Assembly (NCBI RefSeq): GCF_030272615.1
Contig: NC_081409.1
Span: 531,279,791 to 531,343,790 of the forward strand
Length of the DNA stretch: 64,000 nt
Source: Cryptomeria japonica
Lineage: Eukaryota > Streptophyta > Pinopsida > Cupressales > Cupressaceae
Direction of reading: 5' to 3'
Position numbers and translations under genes: made by a program. Below are positions 43,786-55,165 of this stretch, one piece after another; the first letter of the stretch is position 1, and each line of letters opens with the position of its first letter. The notes beneath the pieces are model-generated. The model made no database searches. It was not told the DNA's origin and saw only the letters and a list, made by a program, of their open reading frames with translations.

Positions 43786-45082
43786 CTAGGTTCGGTACCC
43801 CATACCCAGGATTGATGAGCTCGTTGATGAGCTGCATGGAGTTGTTTTCTTCTCTAAGATTGATCTCAGATCAGGCTATCATCACATTCGAATGAGAGAG
43901 TCAGATATTGAGAAGACTACTTTCAGATGTCACTTTGGACGTTTTGAGTTCCTAGCCATGCCCTTTGGGTTGACTAATGCTCCTGCTACCTTCCAATCTT
44001 GTATGAACGAGATCTTTCAAAAACGGTTGAGGAAGTTTGTGCTTATCTTCTTTGATGACATCCTCATTTTCAGCAAGTCATGGAGGGAGCACTTGAAGCA
44101 CTTGGATGAAGTAATCAGCATTTTGGAGTCTGAATCATCATTTGCTAAAGAGTCTAAGTGTGAGTTTGGTATGAAGGAGCTGCTCTACCTTGGTCATATC
44201 ATCAGTGCAGAAGGAGTTAAGTTTGATCCTAAGAAGATCAAGGCAATAGTTGATTGGCCTCCACCTGAGAACTTGACACATCTCAAGGGGTTCTTGGGTC
44301 TTTGTGGCTTCTACAAGAGATTTGTGATGGGCTACTCTGAGATGGTTGCTCCTCTCATGGATCTCACTAAGAAGGGGGCTTTTGTTTGGTTAGAAAAGGC
44401 ACAAGTAGTGTTTAACAAGTTCAAGGAGATTATGAGCTCATGCCCACTTTTGGCTATACCAGATTTCACCAAGCCATTTGAGTTGCAATGTGATGCATCC
44501 GGAGAAGGTATTGGTGTTGTTTTGATGCAAGAGAAGCATCCGATTGTGTTTGAGAGAAAAAAGATAAGAGGAGTTGAGAGGACTTACTCTATCTATGACA
44601 AGGAGATGCTTGCAATCATGCATGCATTGGCCAAGTTCAAGCAATACTTGGTGGGGAGCAAATTTGTTGTCAAAACGGATCATAATAGTCTCAAACACTT
44701 CATGCACCAAAAAGATTTGAATGAAAAACAACAGAAATCGGTAAGTAAGCTACAGGCTTACGAATTTGATATTGAGTATGTCAAGGGCAAGAACAACATT
44801 GTAGCAGATGCACTTTCAAGAAGGCCCCATTTGAGCTCTTTGTGTGAGCTTACTGCTGATTGGAGGGACTTGTTGCTTGCTGATTGTGCCAAAAATCAGT
44901 TTGCAACCAACATATTAGAAGGTACTTTTCATGATGAAAGGTACAAGGTGGTTGATGGGTTGATACTCTACAAGGGTAGAATCTTTTTGTTGCCCGAATC
45001 TAAGCTCAAGAAGAAGATCTTGCAGACTTTCCATGACATTCCTCTTGGTAGTCATCAGGGTTATTTCAAGACCTATAGGTAG
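43786..45082 (+). pseudogene. RT and RNase H, element J
   Basis: The open frame lacks a natural start. RT motifs: SKIDLRSGYHHIR, FGLTNAPATF and the catalytic box FFDDILIFS. RNase H shows LQCDASGEGIGVVL, YSIYDKEMLAIMHAL and TDHNSLKHFM. The frame is intact for over 400 codons and ends at a TAG at 45080-45082, just after the start of the integrase zinc region. Confidence 0.85.
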
Positions 45083-45885
45083 ATTTGTGAGAGGTTCTCA
45101 TGGAAGGGGTTGAAAAATGATGTGTTGAGCTACATTAAGGAGTGACACACTTGTCAGATGAATAAAAATGAGCACACTCTTCCAGCTGGTTTGTTGCAAC
45201 CTCTGCCTATTCCCAATCAAAATGGGAAAGTATTTTGATGGACTTCATCATGGGGTTGCCGAGAGCTAATGGCAAGGACGGTATCTATGTTGTGGTGGAT
45301 AGATTGACCAAGTTTGCTCATTTTTTTGCCATCACTAGCTCATTTACAGAAGCTCAAGTTGCTCATGTGTTCTTTCGTGAGGTGTTTAGACTGCATGGGA
45401 TGCCAAAGAACATTGTAAGTGATAGGGACAGCAAGTTCCTAAGTACCTTTTGGCAAGAGATTTTCAGATTGTGTGGTACAATGCTCACTCCAAGCACGAG
45501 TTATCACCCACAGACTGATGGGAAAACGGAGATTGTGAACAAGTAGTTGGAAGGCTATCTCAAAAATTATGTCTCGGAGCAGCAGAAAGCATGGGTGAGA
45601 TGGCTACATTTAGGAGAGTACTGCTACAATTCTTCCTATCACATGTCCATCAAAATGTCTCCTTTCATGGCACACTATGGTTACGAGGCCCCTAGCTTTG
45701 TTGATTTGATGTTTGGTAATAGCAAAGCCCCTCAAGCAACGGACATGGTGCAACAGTGTCAAGATATTTTGAAGGCTTTGAAGAATAACCTCCAAATTGC
45801 ACAGAATCAGCAAAAGTTATACGCTGATCAGCAATGTGTAGAGCGCTCATTTGAAGTTGGAGACATGGTCTATCTTAGACTTTAG
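45083..45885 (+). pseudogene. Integrase, element J
   Basis: The zinc-binding part (45083-45200) is broken by stops. The core is open from 45235: MDFIMGLP (first Asp), VSDRDSKF (second Asp), QTDGKTEIVNK (Glu). A TAG at 45544-45546 follows directly after the Glu motif, and another TAG at 45883-45885 ends the next stretch. The upstream frame is shifted by one base near 45225. Confidence 0.8.
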
Positions 45886-46316
45886 CCTTTCAGACAGTCT
45901 ACTCTCAAGAAGAGTGGAGCAGAGAAACTCAAGCCACATTTCTATGGGTCGTTCAGAGTCATCAAGAGAGTTGGTGCAGTGGCTTACGAGTTGGAACTAC
46001 CAATGCGTAGTAGGGTGCACAATGTCTTCCATGTGTCACGCCTCAAGAAGGCACTTGGACACAATGTTGTGGTCTCTTCAGATTTACCTCCCCTGGATGA
46101 GGAAGGATGGTGTTGATTACAGAGGAGATCATTGATTTCAGAGAATGCTCTTTGAGGAGAAGGACAATCAAAGAATATTTGGTGAAATGGAAGAATTTGC
46201 CTGTGGAGGATGCTGCTTGGGAGAATGAGGAGATTCTGCCGCATCCATACTTGTGGTTGCTTGAGGACAAGCAATCTTGGGGAGGGCAAACTGTAATGTC
46301 CCCTTCTCAGCAGTAA
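45886..46316 (+). pseudogene. Integrase C-terminus and chromodomain, element J
   Basis: After the second stop the C-terminal integrase motif continues (KPHFYGSFRVIKRVG, RVHNVFHVSRLKKAL). A frame change near 46107 leads to a chromodomain (EEIIDFRECSLRRRTIKEYL, VKWKNLP, WENEEIL). Chromodomains in plant chromoviruses are thought to steer insertion to particular chromatin. The ORF runs across the polypurine tract (GGGGAGGGCAAAC) into the LTR at 46292, a layout common in chromoviruses. Confidence 0.8.
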
Positions 46317-48302
46317 TCAGCTTAGTTGACCATTAGCCTATTCCAGAGATCCGTAGGCTAGTTGGAGCAAAAATTAGGGTTTCCTACCTCTAGGAGGATG
46401 TTTCAGCGTTTTTGGTGGCCTGCATGTTGGATCCAGTTTGTCAGTTTTGGGTCTGGATTCCTTTTGGGTTTTTAGAAAGCTTCGCAATAATGGTGCATGC
46501 ATAGCAAGCAGCAGAGTTTGGCAAACTTACTATATTTAGTAAGTGGAGGCGAGGGTAGCTTATTTCTCTAGGTTTTTTCTGGGTTTTCTGAGAGCTTCGT
46601 GATGATGTAACATGCAAACAAATCTGAAGACTTTTTTGAACTTATTATTTTTAGTAAGTTGAAAGGGCTGCTCAGAATGTGGTTAAAATGTCTTTAAACA
46701 CACTATTTTTAGCAGTATGTTATTTTTAGTAAGTGCTATTTAAAGGAAGTACTATTTTTGGCAGGGTTTTTGCAACTTAATGCAGTGGCTATATCTGGCA
46801 AGGCAATTCTCTCAGTTTGATTCCCCATATTCTAAGAGCTTGTTTTGGCAAGTTTATTATTTGATGAAAAATGGTGTTTTAAATTAAATTATAACTTAAG
46901 GCAAAGTTGGACGATTTATTTAAGGGGAATTGCTTAAGTTATATTGATATTTAAAGTCATTTCCTTGAGTATATATTGGGCACTCACTTTATGTAATATT
47001 TGCATTTTAATAAAATGACTTGTCTAAGCACTTGGGTGATTTGGTGAGGGGATGAAATGAAATGCAAATTAAAGGAAATTTGAATGTCGTTGTATAATCC
47101 CATATTGGAGGGAAAAGAAGTTCGATTTGGGGAGAAGTTTATAAATAAGTGCCTTGGCCTTCATTTGAGACTATCCATGTTTATTTGCAACGAAGTGCTG
47201 CCGAAATTCAGAGTGATTGCTTCGAGGAATGCATACCTCCTAGTTGGTTCTTGGCTTCTTGCTTGAAAGATAGCAACTAGTTGTGATTATGACACAGTTC
47301 TTTACACTAAAGAACAGATGGAGTTCATTGATGTAGTAACATTTGATGTTTTTTGATGTGTTTTGGGGTGTTTTGTGAGTTTTCAAGTTGCAGGTCGGTT
47401 GTAGAGCTGAAGTAGTTTTGTCATCATAAGTCCAAGGGTGAATTTTGTTTGCATCTGGGTATTTTCTAATAATTTTCCTTAGGCCTCGGCGATATCTTAT
47501 GCAAATTTTCAGAGGGTAATTCGAAGCTTTGGATTTTATATTGCAAATTGCCCTAATGCCAAGGTTGTACCATGCTAGGGTTGTCTAGAAATGTGTGCAT
47601 TAATGTTTTGAGCGAGTTTGCACTTGTTTGCTGGTCTTAACCAGGTCGCCTCCTTCCTAGGATTCATTTGCAATCAGTCTTGAGTCTTTCCGCTAAGTCT
47701 TGGAGGAGTTATGTGCATTTTAGTGTGGTTAGAAGTTGTTGGTCTGTGTTATTCAACTTGATGGAAAAGTATATCAGATTTAGAATTTTGGAGTGTGAGG
47801 TTGTTTTTGGGGTAGTTTGTCTCTTGTAGCTTGTGAAGTCCATAAAACATTATTTGCAACTTTCGACGACAATATCTTTGATCTGAAAATCTATGATATG
47901 TATTGCAAGGCTAATTAGTAGTACTAACAGCTATCTTATTTCTGAATTGTATCACAACACCCACTGAATAAGTGGAAGAGGCTCGCTTTGCCGCCTATCT
48001 TATTTCATTATACTTTTGTCCTCCTGCTGAACAAGCGGTTGAGTGGATTGTTATTATCATTTCAATCCTCCCACTGAATAAGTGGTTGAGTGATTGTCTC
48101 TTTTACTTCAGTTATTTTGGATTTGTAATTGGTTGGTAACACTGCCAAATAGTGGTTTAGTTCCATTTTTTCTCTATCCAGCTAGAAAGTGGAAGTGGTT
48201 GGTCCACCGTCCAACTGCCAATTTCTATTGCTCTCATCATTTTATTATGCTAACACTAACAGGTGAATGTATTGTGTGAAAAAATTGAGGGGGGACATTT
48301 CA
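46292..48302 (+). repeat. A2: 3' LTR of element J
   Basis: It starts TGTAATGTCCCC after the polypurine tract and ends GGGGGGACATTTCA at 48302, giving 2,011 bases. TATAAATA is at 47140-47147. It has U3 ACTTACTA/TAGTAAGT hairpins (46525-46735) and leader stem-loops at 47961-47975, 48024-48038 and 48071-48085. Homologous to A1. Confidence 0.78.
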
Positions 48303-48588
48303 GAGTTGTGTGTTGTTCTTGTTAGAGTAGTGGCTAGATGGAGTTCCTAGCACCGTGCTATGACTCATTTTCGGGGTTAGTGAGTTGACGATGCTCTTGT
48401 GGATTGAATAGTGGGTCTAGTTCTTGATGATTCGGTGATGGTGAGAGAGTTGTGTGATGGGACCTAGACTAGTGAGCGAGTCAGATGGTCGTTTTTGTAT
48501 GTTCTATATGATTGTTAGATTGCACTGAAAGTGACTTGTTCTTGATTTGTAGGCTTCCAGGAGTAAGCCTAGCCCTTGGGGGGGAGGA
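48303..48588 (+). other. 3' end of another gypsy interior (polypurine tract at end)
   Basis: Non-coding text ends CCTTGGGGGGGAGGA at 48588, directly before an LTR start. This is the 3' interior end of a separate element whose upstream part has been lost or replaced by J. Confidence 0.5.
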
Positions 48589-49080
48589 TGTAATGCCCCT
48601 CCACAGTGCTCTTCTGCATTCTTGTTTCCTAATGTGGATTTGGTTGTGTGCCTGTGGTTGTGCCATCTACAATTGGATGTGGATCATTTTGTGGTACTTT
48701 GAACTTATTCTGGATGCTTTGTTTGATTTCAATGTATGGCCTTGAGTGCCTATGTTATGCCTAGTTTGGTGTATGTGTCCTGTGATTGTTAAGGACCCGT
48801 GATGCGTTGGATTACATTATGGTGATTTATGATTATGCAGTTGCATTGAGATGAGTGATGACCTATTGTGCCTTTGATGATTATGATGGACTAACGTAAT
48901 GATTCAAAACTACTATATGTGGGATGTTGATATGGATGCTGATTTGATTAATGAATGGACTGAACAAGTGGTGAAGCCTAATTAGTTGATTTAATAGCAA
49001 GGAGTTATTTTTTTTAATTTTCTACATTAAAGAGATTCAATGATCATAACTAAAACTGATGATGATAATGATGGTAGATG
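48589..49080 (+). repeat. K: LTR start, truncated
   Basis: TGTAATGCCCCTCC after the polypurine tract marks the LTR start. The right boundary is uncertain; cassette-like and D-type sequence takes over near 49095. Confidence 0.5.
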
Positions 49081-49094
49081 TAGTAGCTAAGTAT

Positions 49095-50574
49095 GTTCCT
49101 GTTATCAATAAAGCTTGCACCCTTACTAAAGCTATGAACTTCAACAACCTATTGATACATGGGAACACTTCAAGGTTGTGGGTTACCTAAAAACGAAGTG
49201 GACCTCCAAAGTAAGCTGGCCCTTTCTAAGTACTTCACCTAAACTAACACTTCTTGCAGAGGAAAGAGTAAGAAAGAATGCATAAAAATGAACCTATAGT
49301 CTAAGGTGATGCACCAAAATGATAATTTTGAAATTACACAAACAAATAACACACAGTAAAACCAATGATAAAAGGCTCTCCTACACAACCCAATAGCTCA
49401 TAATCTTTGCATCAAAGATTCATAAGAAGGCTGGATAATCACAGTCCTAAGAGGAAAAAGCTTTTTTCACAACCTAAGACTGATAATTACTGAACACAGC
49501 TTATAACCTACAAATAATTATATTCCTGTATAAAGGTACCAACATGAAATACAGCTCCAAGGACAAAGAATACCACAAGAACCTGTACTAACACTAAGGA
49601 CCCACAATAACAGAAGAATATGGGAAGCTATGAACTGCTTATTACTGCAAAAAGGTGTTACAATCTGTCAAAATCTGAAAAAACTGAGTTACAAAGCTTT
49701 CACTTTCTGCAGAAAGAACTCTGAAAATTACAGGCTACCAGAAGTGAACAAGTAAGAACTCCTCCAATAATGAAGACTTGGAGATATATATGCTTTACAA
49801 AACAGTCAATAGAAATCAGATTCCACCTCCTCTTGGTCGAGCAGCCTCAAAAAACCCACTTTCCAGGGCCTAAAACAAGTCTAAAAGGGGATTTGCTTGA
49901 GAAAAAAGTCAAGCCACCCTATCCCCTGCCATAAAAGCTCTTAACTGCACAATAAATAGCCCCTAAATATCTCTGAACAGACCTGCAACTCCTCATAAAT
50001 GCAAAAAATATCTCTTGACTTACTAATAAATATGAATAAGCAAAATATCTTATAAAGTGATTTATAATTTATCACTTTAATAAATAATTTTCTTTATTCA
50101 TTTACATTTAATTCCATCTTATAAATAAAAATAAGAAAGTTATTTAATAAAGTGACAAATTAATTAAATCACTTTGATAAATAATTTTATTATTTAATTT
50201 ATTACACTTAAGACATTAATAGATATAATGAGAAACATATTTAATAAAGTGATTTAATTAATTAATTAATCACTTTAATAAATATTTTTATTATTATATT
50301 TATTTAAATTCATATTTTAAATTTTCATATATAATATTTATTTAAGTGATTCATAGATTATCACTTAATAAATATTTTTTACATATGATCAATTATTATT
50401 AAGTGATAAATTTATAAATCACTTAGTAAAATATGACTTTTACAAAGACTAGGAGATAGCAAAAATAAAAGCTCAAATTCCCTCATGCCCACAAGGAATA
50501 TTAGCGAAGAGAGGAAAAATAAAAATCAAAGGCAAAAAATGCCTTAGCAATAATCGATGCATATAGGGTAATTG
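49095..50574 (-). repeat. D2: LTR-like block with AT-rich hairpin array, split by E
   Basis: On the minus strand a TATATAT lies at 49784-49791. The downstream half matches D1 in word order, including the conserved GGTGATGCACCAAAA. Upstream of the TATA are AT-rich hairpins at 50051-50425. It is interrupted at 50575 by solo LTR E and presumably continues beyond 55165. Its left edge shows the same partial cassette words found at the left edge of D1. Confidence 0.45.
50051..50425. repeat. Five AT-rich hairpins with AAGTGAT/ATCACTT stems
   Basis: Units at about 50051-50081, 50145-50182, 50241-50280, 50341-50370 and 50398-50425 pair TTAATAAAGTGAT-like arms with ATCACTTTAATAAA-like arms around AT-only loops. 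Confidence 0.75.
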
Positions 50575-51473
50575 GAACCTGTTGATGTGTTTTTTATGCA
50601 CATGCGAACACAGAATAAAATACCTAAAGGTACCTTATCCTCTCTTGAGTAAAGCTTCTGAATGCTGAAGATATCACAGAAGGATCAATCGGAGAAGCTC
50701 CAAGGTTCTGTTTTGTAGGATCTCTACTCGTGGATAAGCTCTTTGTGGTATGATGTGATTTTGCTAGAATCACAAGGGGACTTACACTTGATGACTAAAC
50801 GTCTGATTTGCTTTGAACATTGCTGGAACACAGGATTTCACTAGCCTAGATTTTGAAAAAAAAGGAAAAGGATGAGGGCGAGGAAAGGATCTAATTCGGA
50901 CACTAAGAATGTAGGAGCAATGAATAATCTTTGATGAAATTCTAACTAAGTCTTGTTTTGACATCCCAGGACCATCTCCACAAGGTTAGTGCGATCTTCG
51001 AAGGAAAGCTTTATGATGTTCAGATCATCGCTACAAGCATAGACACCATCAGGCTGATGCATATCAGTGAAGAAGCGACAATTGAAGTTAAGCTTAAGCT
51101 AAATGATTCCAGTTGACTACACAAGGCAAGTCTGCAATCAACAAACTGCTAGTAGTATGGATATACGAATTTCACCATCAATCAAACACATTTCTTCCAC
51201 TCATCTAATAACATGAAATCAAATATGAGAAGTATAGAGACCATGCAAATTGTTGAATCGACCCATAAATTTCACCATTTCTTCAATGAAGTTTTACAAG
51301 TCTTTTACAACAACATCTTGGCAACACTCTTTGCCTTCTCTCTCTATTCTACTTTAATTGCTATTCTATCAACTGACTATTCACTATTTCTAACTATTCA
51401 CCTTCTAACTACTGACTAACTATTGCTGACTCCTATTCACTAACTATTAGCCTTTACAAATGAAGAGTCGGGG

Positions 51474-51481
51474 CTTATATA
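51474..51481 (-). promoter_or_regulatory. TATA box, LTR E
   Basis: TATATAAG on the minus strand, in CACTATATAAGCCCCGAC context. It is the likely promoter separating the long U3 from R-U5. Confidence 0.6.
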
Positions 51482-52994
51482 GTGCCCACAATACCATTCA
51501 ATGGCTTGGATCAATTTGAGATCAATGGCCAAGATTTTACAATGAAACCGTAATTAGGGTTTGTTACAACAAACTTAATTCTGACCAATGAAATAATTGC
51601 ATTATTTGGACACATGTCTTCTCTGGAATAATCGACTAATGGATAGCCAGGGTAGGTACATCAAAGTTTGTGCCACCTTTAATGAGCCAGGTACATTGAA
51701 TATGGACATGCTGAGGTGGACCAACCCGAATGGAGGAATGATGACTGGGATGCCACCTTGTCCAACACTTGGTTGATGCTCACTTTGGTGATGCCTTCCT
51801 TCAAATGCTGGACTGGAAGATAGATGGAGAAGGTCATCCTTGTTGATGCTGGATTGGAGGAGGTCGTCCTTGTTGATGCTGGACTAGAGGAGGTCGTCCT
51901 TGTCCTGGCTTGATCTTCTTTGATGAGGGTCCGCCAAGTAATTGATCCTCCGACTCCGGGACCGCCATTTGATGCCTACACAAAAGATTAAAGTTAGTCT
52001 TTGAGCATCAAACCTTAAAGCATAGAATTTAGGACCTTTCAAGAGAATGATTTAAGATATTAATTTGGAAATGACATGATAAATCCAGAATTCTAATTTT
52101 TCAAATTAATGGCAATGAAATCAAAATAAATCTTGAATAAGAACTTCAAAATGATTCTTCATACCTTCTCCTTTGAAAGCCTAACTATAAAACCTTGGAA
52201 AATGAAGAAAGAAGACCGGATTTTGCTAGACAAGGGTTGAATTGTGGTCTTCCTTTGGATGAATTACACCTCAATTAGCCTTCAAAAGCTTCACCTTCTT
52301 TAGCCTCCAACATTTAGCAAATTCTGGGATTTAGCCTCCAACTTAGTAAGAAATTCGCCTCCAATCTGCTAGATTTCGCTCTTCTAATGTGCTCCTCAAA
52401 TTCGCATAAGGAGGAATGAATGAATGATTTGAATTTTGAAACAATACTCCTTCCTTATATAGGGCGCTCATCCTAATCCCTTCAAGGCCGACATGGCAAA
52501 TAAGGGGTAAAAATAAATAAAAATTCCTTGAAAAGGTGGCCGACTTGCCTATAAAGGCATAATAATGATTTCTGAGCGCTCATTTTGATTTTTTCATTTT
52601 TTTGAATTAATTTCAAAGCTTTAAGGGTGGATTTTTACATTTATTTTAAGGCTTGAAAATTAATCAATTCAATTACAAAGGCCTCAAATTATGCGAACTT
52701 AATTTTACCTCCCCAAATGTCTTAATTTTAGCAAATTTGGCGAAAATTTGGGAATATGGAGGTTTGATTGAGGCTTAATGGAGCTTCCTTTCTCCTTAGG
52801 CTTTGAAATATTCAATAGTGATGAAGGTCTAGGTTCACTTCAAGACTTGTTTGAACCCATCCAAGCTTGTTCACTTGATCAAATTGAAATTTTCTCAACC
52901 TACATTTTTGCAAATTTCCACGACTTTGTCTTCACAATTTTGCAATTTGCCTTGGACTTAATCAATCATGGTTGAATGATAGATTTTTTGATGA

Positions 52995-54710
52995 TTTCGC
53001 TCTGGACCCTCTGGAAGGGTCAGGAGCGATTTTTTCATTTTAAGCTTACTCCTTCATCATTTTGTCTTGAATCCCTCACTCAAAGTTAGGCAATGGTTTT
53101 CCTCATTTACTCCATCCAAACTTAATCTGTTTTTGCAAGGCAAAATAGGGGATTTGGAGATTTCGCCCTGGACCCTCTGAAAGGGTCAAGAGCGAAATTC
53201 TTTCTTGGCTTCAAAATTTTCATTTTTAACAATCCAATTTCACTTCAAGGCAATTCAAAAGTCTCCTCAAACCCATGCTTAAGTTTAGCTTTGCCCAAAC
53301 TTTGGAAGAAAAGATAGGTTTTAGAATTTTCGCCCTGGACCCTCTGGAAGGGTCAGGAGCGAATTTCACCATTTGGCTCAATTCCTTCACCTTTTGATGA
53401 TTTCTTCCAATCTCAACTTAATCCCAGGGGCAATTCCTTCTTTGTTTCATCTTATCCCCCACTTGACTTAGCCAAATTTGATAGCAAAAAAGTGCTTTTT
53501 GAGAAAATTCGCTCTGGACCCTTTGGAAGGGTCAGGAGTGATTTTCACCATTTTGACCAAAATCCTTCATTTTTAACCTTGAAACCTCTTTGCTAAGTGG
53601 GATTTCACCTTTCACCATGCTAGGAATAAATTTTTATGTCCAAGGAAGGCTAAAAAATGTGTTTACAAGGAATTTCGCTCTGGACCCTTTGGAAGGGTCA
53701 GGAGCGAAATTGCCTTTCTTGGGCAGAATCCTTCATTTTCTTCATTTCCAAACATGCCTAAGGGTTTCAACATGCTCTTTCCACCTTTCATCATGTCTTT
53801 GACATTTCAATTCGACCAAACTGAGCAAGAAATGCCTCCTATAGAGATTTTCGCCCTGGACCCTCTGGAAGGGTCAGGAGCGAAAATTAGGTTTTAAGCA
53901 AAATCCTTCATTCTTCAAAGTTGAAACTTCTTCAAGAGGCAAAAACAAGCTATTCTTCTTCCATTCATGCCTATGCTTTAACCTTTTTCATTGCAACATG
54001 AGAGCTATTGGGAATTTCGCTCTAGACCCCTTGGAAGGGTCAGGAGCGAAATTCCTCTTTTGTCCAAAAATCTTCATTTCGCATGCTTCCAAATCTTTAA
54101 ATGATGTCCAATCTTCACTCCAAGAGACCCTGCACATCACAATTTAGCCAAAATTAGTGAAAAATAAGCTCAAATAAGATTTTCGCTCTGGACCCTTTGG
54201 AAGGGTCAGGAGCGAAATCTTCATTCTAGGCCAAATTGCTCAGTGTTCAGGTTTCAAACCACTTCACAAGGCAAAATTAGATCATTTTCCAAGTTAGGAA
54301 CAAGGTTTCAAGCTCAAACAAGGTGGCAAATGAAGTTTATGATGAATTTCGCTCTGGACCCTTTGGAAGGGTCAGGAGCGAAATTCCTCTTCCAGGCTAG
54401 AATCCATCATTTTTTCAAGGTTTTCAAACATTTCCAAAGTCCAAACATGTCCACTTTTCCCTTCAAAATGCCTTGCAAATCAAAATTTGGTCAAATAAGG
54501 CAAGAAATGAGTCCTAGGTTGATTTTCGCTCTGGACCCTTTGGAAGGGCCAGGAGCGAAAATCACTTTTTAAGCAAAATCTTGATCTTTGAAATCATCCA
54601 ACTCCCTCTCGAGGCAAGAAATGAGTCCTCGGTTGATTTTCGCTCTGGATCCCTTGGAAGGGTCAGGAGCGAAATTCGCTTTGGACCCTCTGGAAGGGTC
54701 AGGAGCGAAA
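52995..54710. repeat. Array of 12 hairpins at ~166-bp spacing
   Basis: Each unit pairs TTTCGCTCTGGACCC with GGGTCAGGAGCGAAA around a 7-base loop (TCTGGAA or TTTGGAA). Starts: 52995, 53161, 53328, 53507, 53673, 53849, 54015, 54181, 54347, 54524, 54638, 54674. Spacing is 166-167 six times, 176-179 three times, then 114 and 36. The hairpins are highly conserved, while the spacers are diverged but share words such as AAAATCCTTCATTTT. Confidence 0.92.
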
Positions 54711-54889
54711 TTTGACATTTTTAGACTCTCCATGAGGATAATTTTATGGAATATAACATTTAAATATAATTATACTTTAAGTTATATTCCATATATACTT
54801 TCAGGATGTTTGAGAGTGGTTTCAGACCTCCAAGAGTTATATTGCAAAATCTAGTTTTTGGAGGATTCTTCAGTTTTCCAAACTTAGTC

Positions 54890-54990
54890 AAATTTCAGGA
54901 TCAGGACATTCCAGACTTAGCCAAATTTCAGGATTAGGACATTCCAGACTTAGCCAAATTTCAGGATCAGGACATTCCAGACTTCATCAC
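54890..54990. repeat. Three 36-bp tandem repeats in LTR E
   Basis: Three consecutive copies built from GCCAAATTTCAGGATCAGG and ACATTCCAGACTTA, nearly identical. Confidence 0.8.
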
Positions 54991-55165
54991 TCACCAACTT
55001 GACCTAACTCAAGCACCTGCTATCCAGGTGATCCCCCTGGCGACACTCGAACGCTAAAGGCTAACAGACAAAACCCTAAAAGACCTAGAAAACAAACCCT
55101 AGAAAGCAAAACGCAGGGGTCCCCATTTGCAATGGGGCAATGTGTGAATACGTCACAACAGAACC

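Larger units (their letters stand above)
43786..48302 (+). mobile_element. Element J: 5'-truncated chromovirus (Ty3/gypsy)
   Basis: It starts abruptly inside the RT palm (RYPIPRIDELVDELHG) and runs through RT, RNase H, integrase and chromodomain into LTR A2. Gag, protease and the 5' LTR are missing. The left junction fuses directly to copia RNase H with no target duplication, which points to deletion or illegitimate recombination. Confidence 0.8.
50580..55160 (-). mobile_element. E: 4,581-bp solo LTR
   Basis: On the minus strand it starts TGTTGTGACG at 55160 and ends CACATCAACA at 50580. The flanks are a perfect 5-bp duplication, GAACC at 50575-50579 and 55161-55165. It has no internal polymerase, gag or second LTR, so it is a solo LTR left by LTR-LTR recombination. 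A TATATAAG box lies at 51474-51481. The large U3 holds a 12-hairpin array (52995-54710), three 36-bp repeats (54890-54990), and a triple GTTGATGCTGGA repeat (51818-51905). Over 4.5 kb is very long for an LTR. Confidence 0.85.

Noticed and set aside
52995-54710. Regularly spaced conserved hairpins resembling a CRISPR array
   Set aside because: The spacing is ~166 bases, not 60-75. The setting is a plant LTR with a target duplication, spacers are related to each other, and no cas genes exist.
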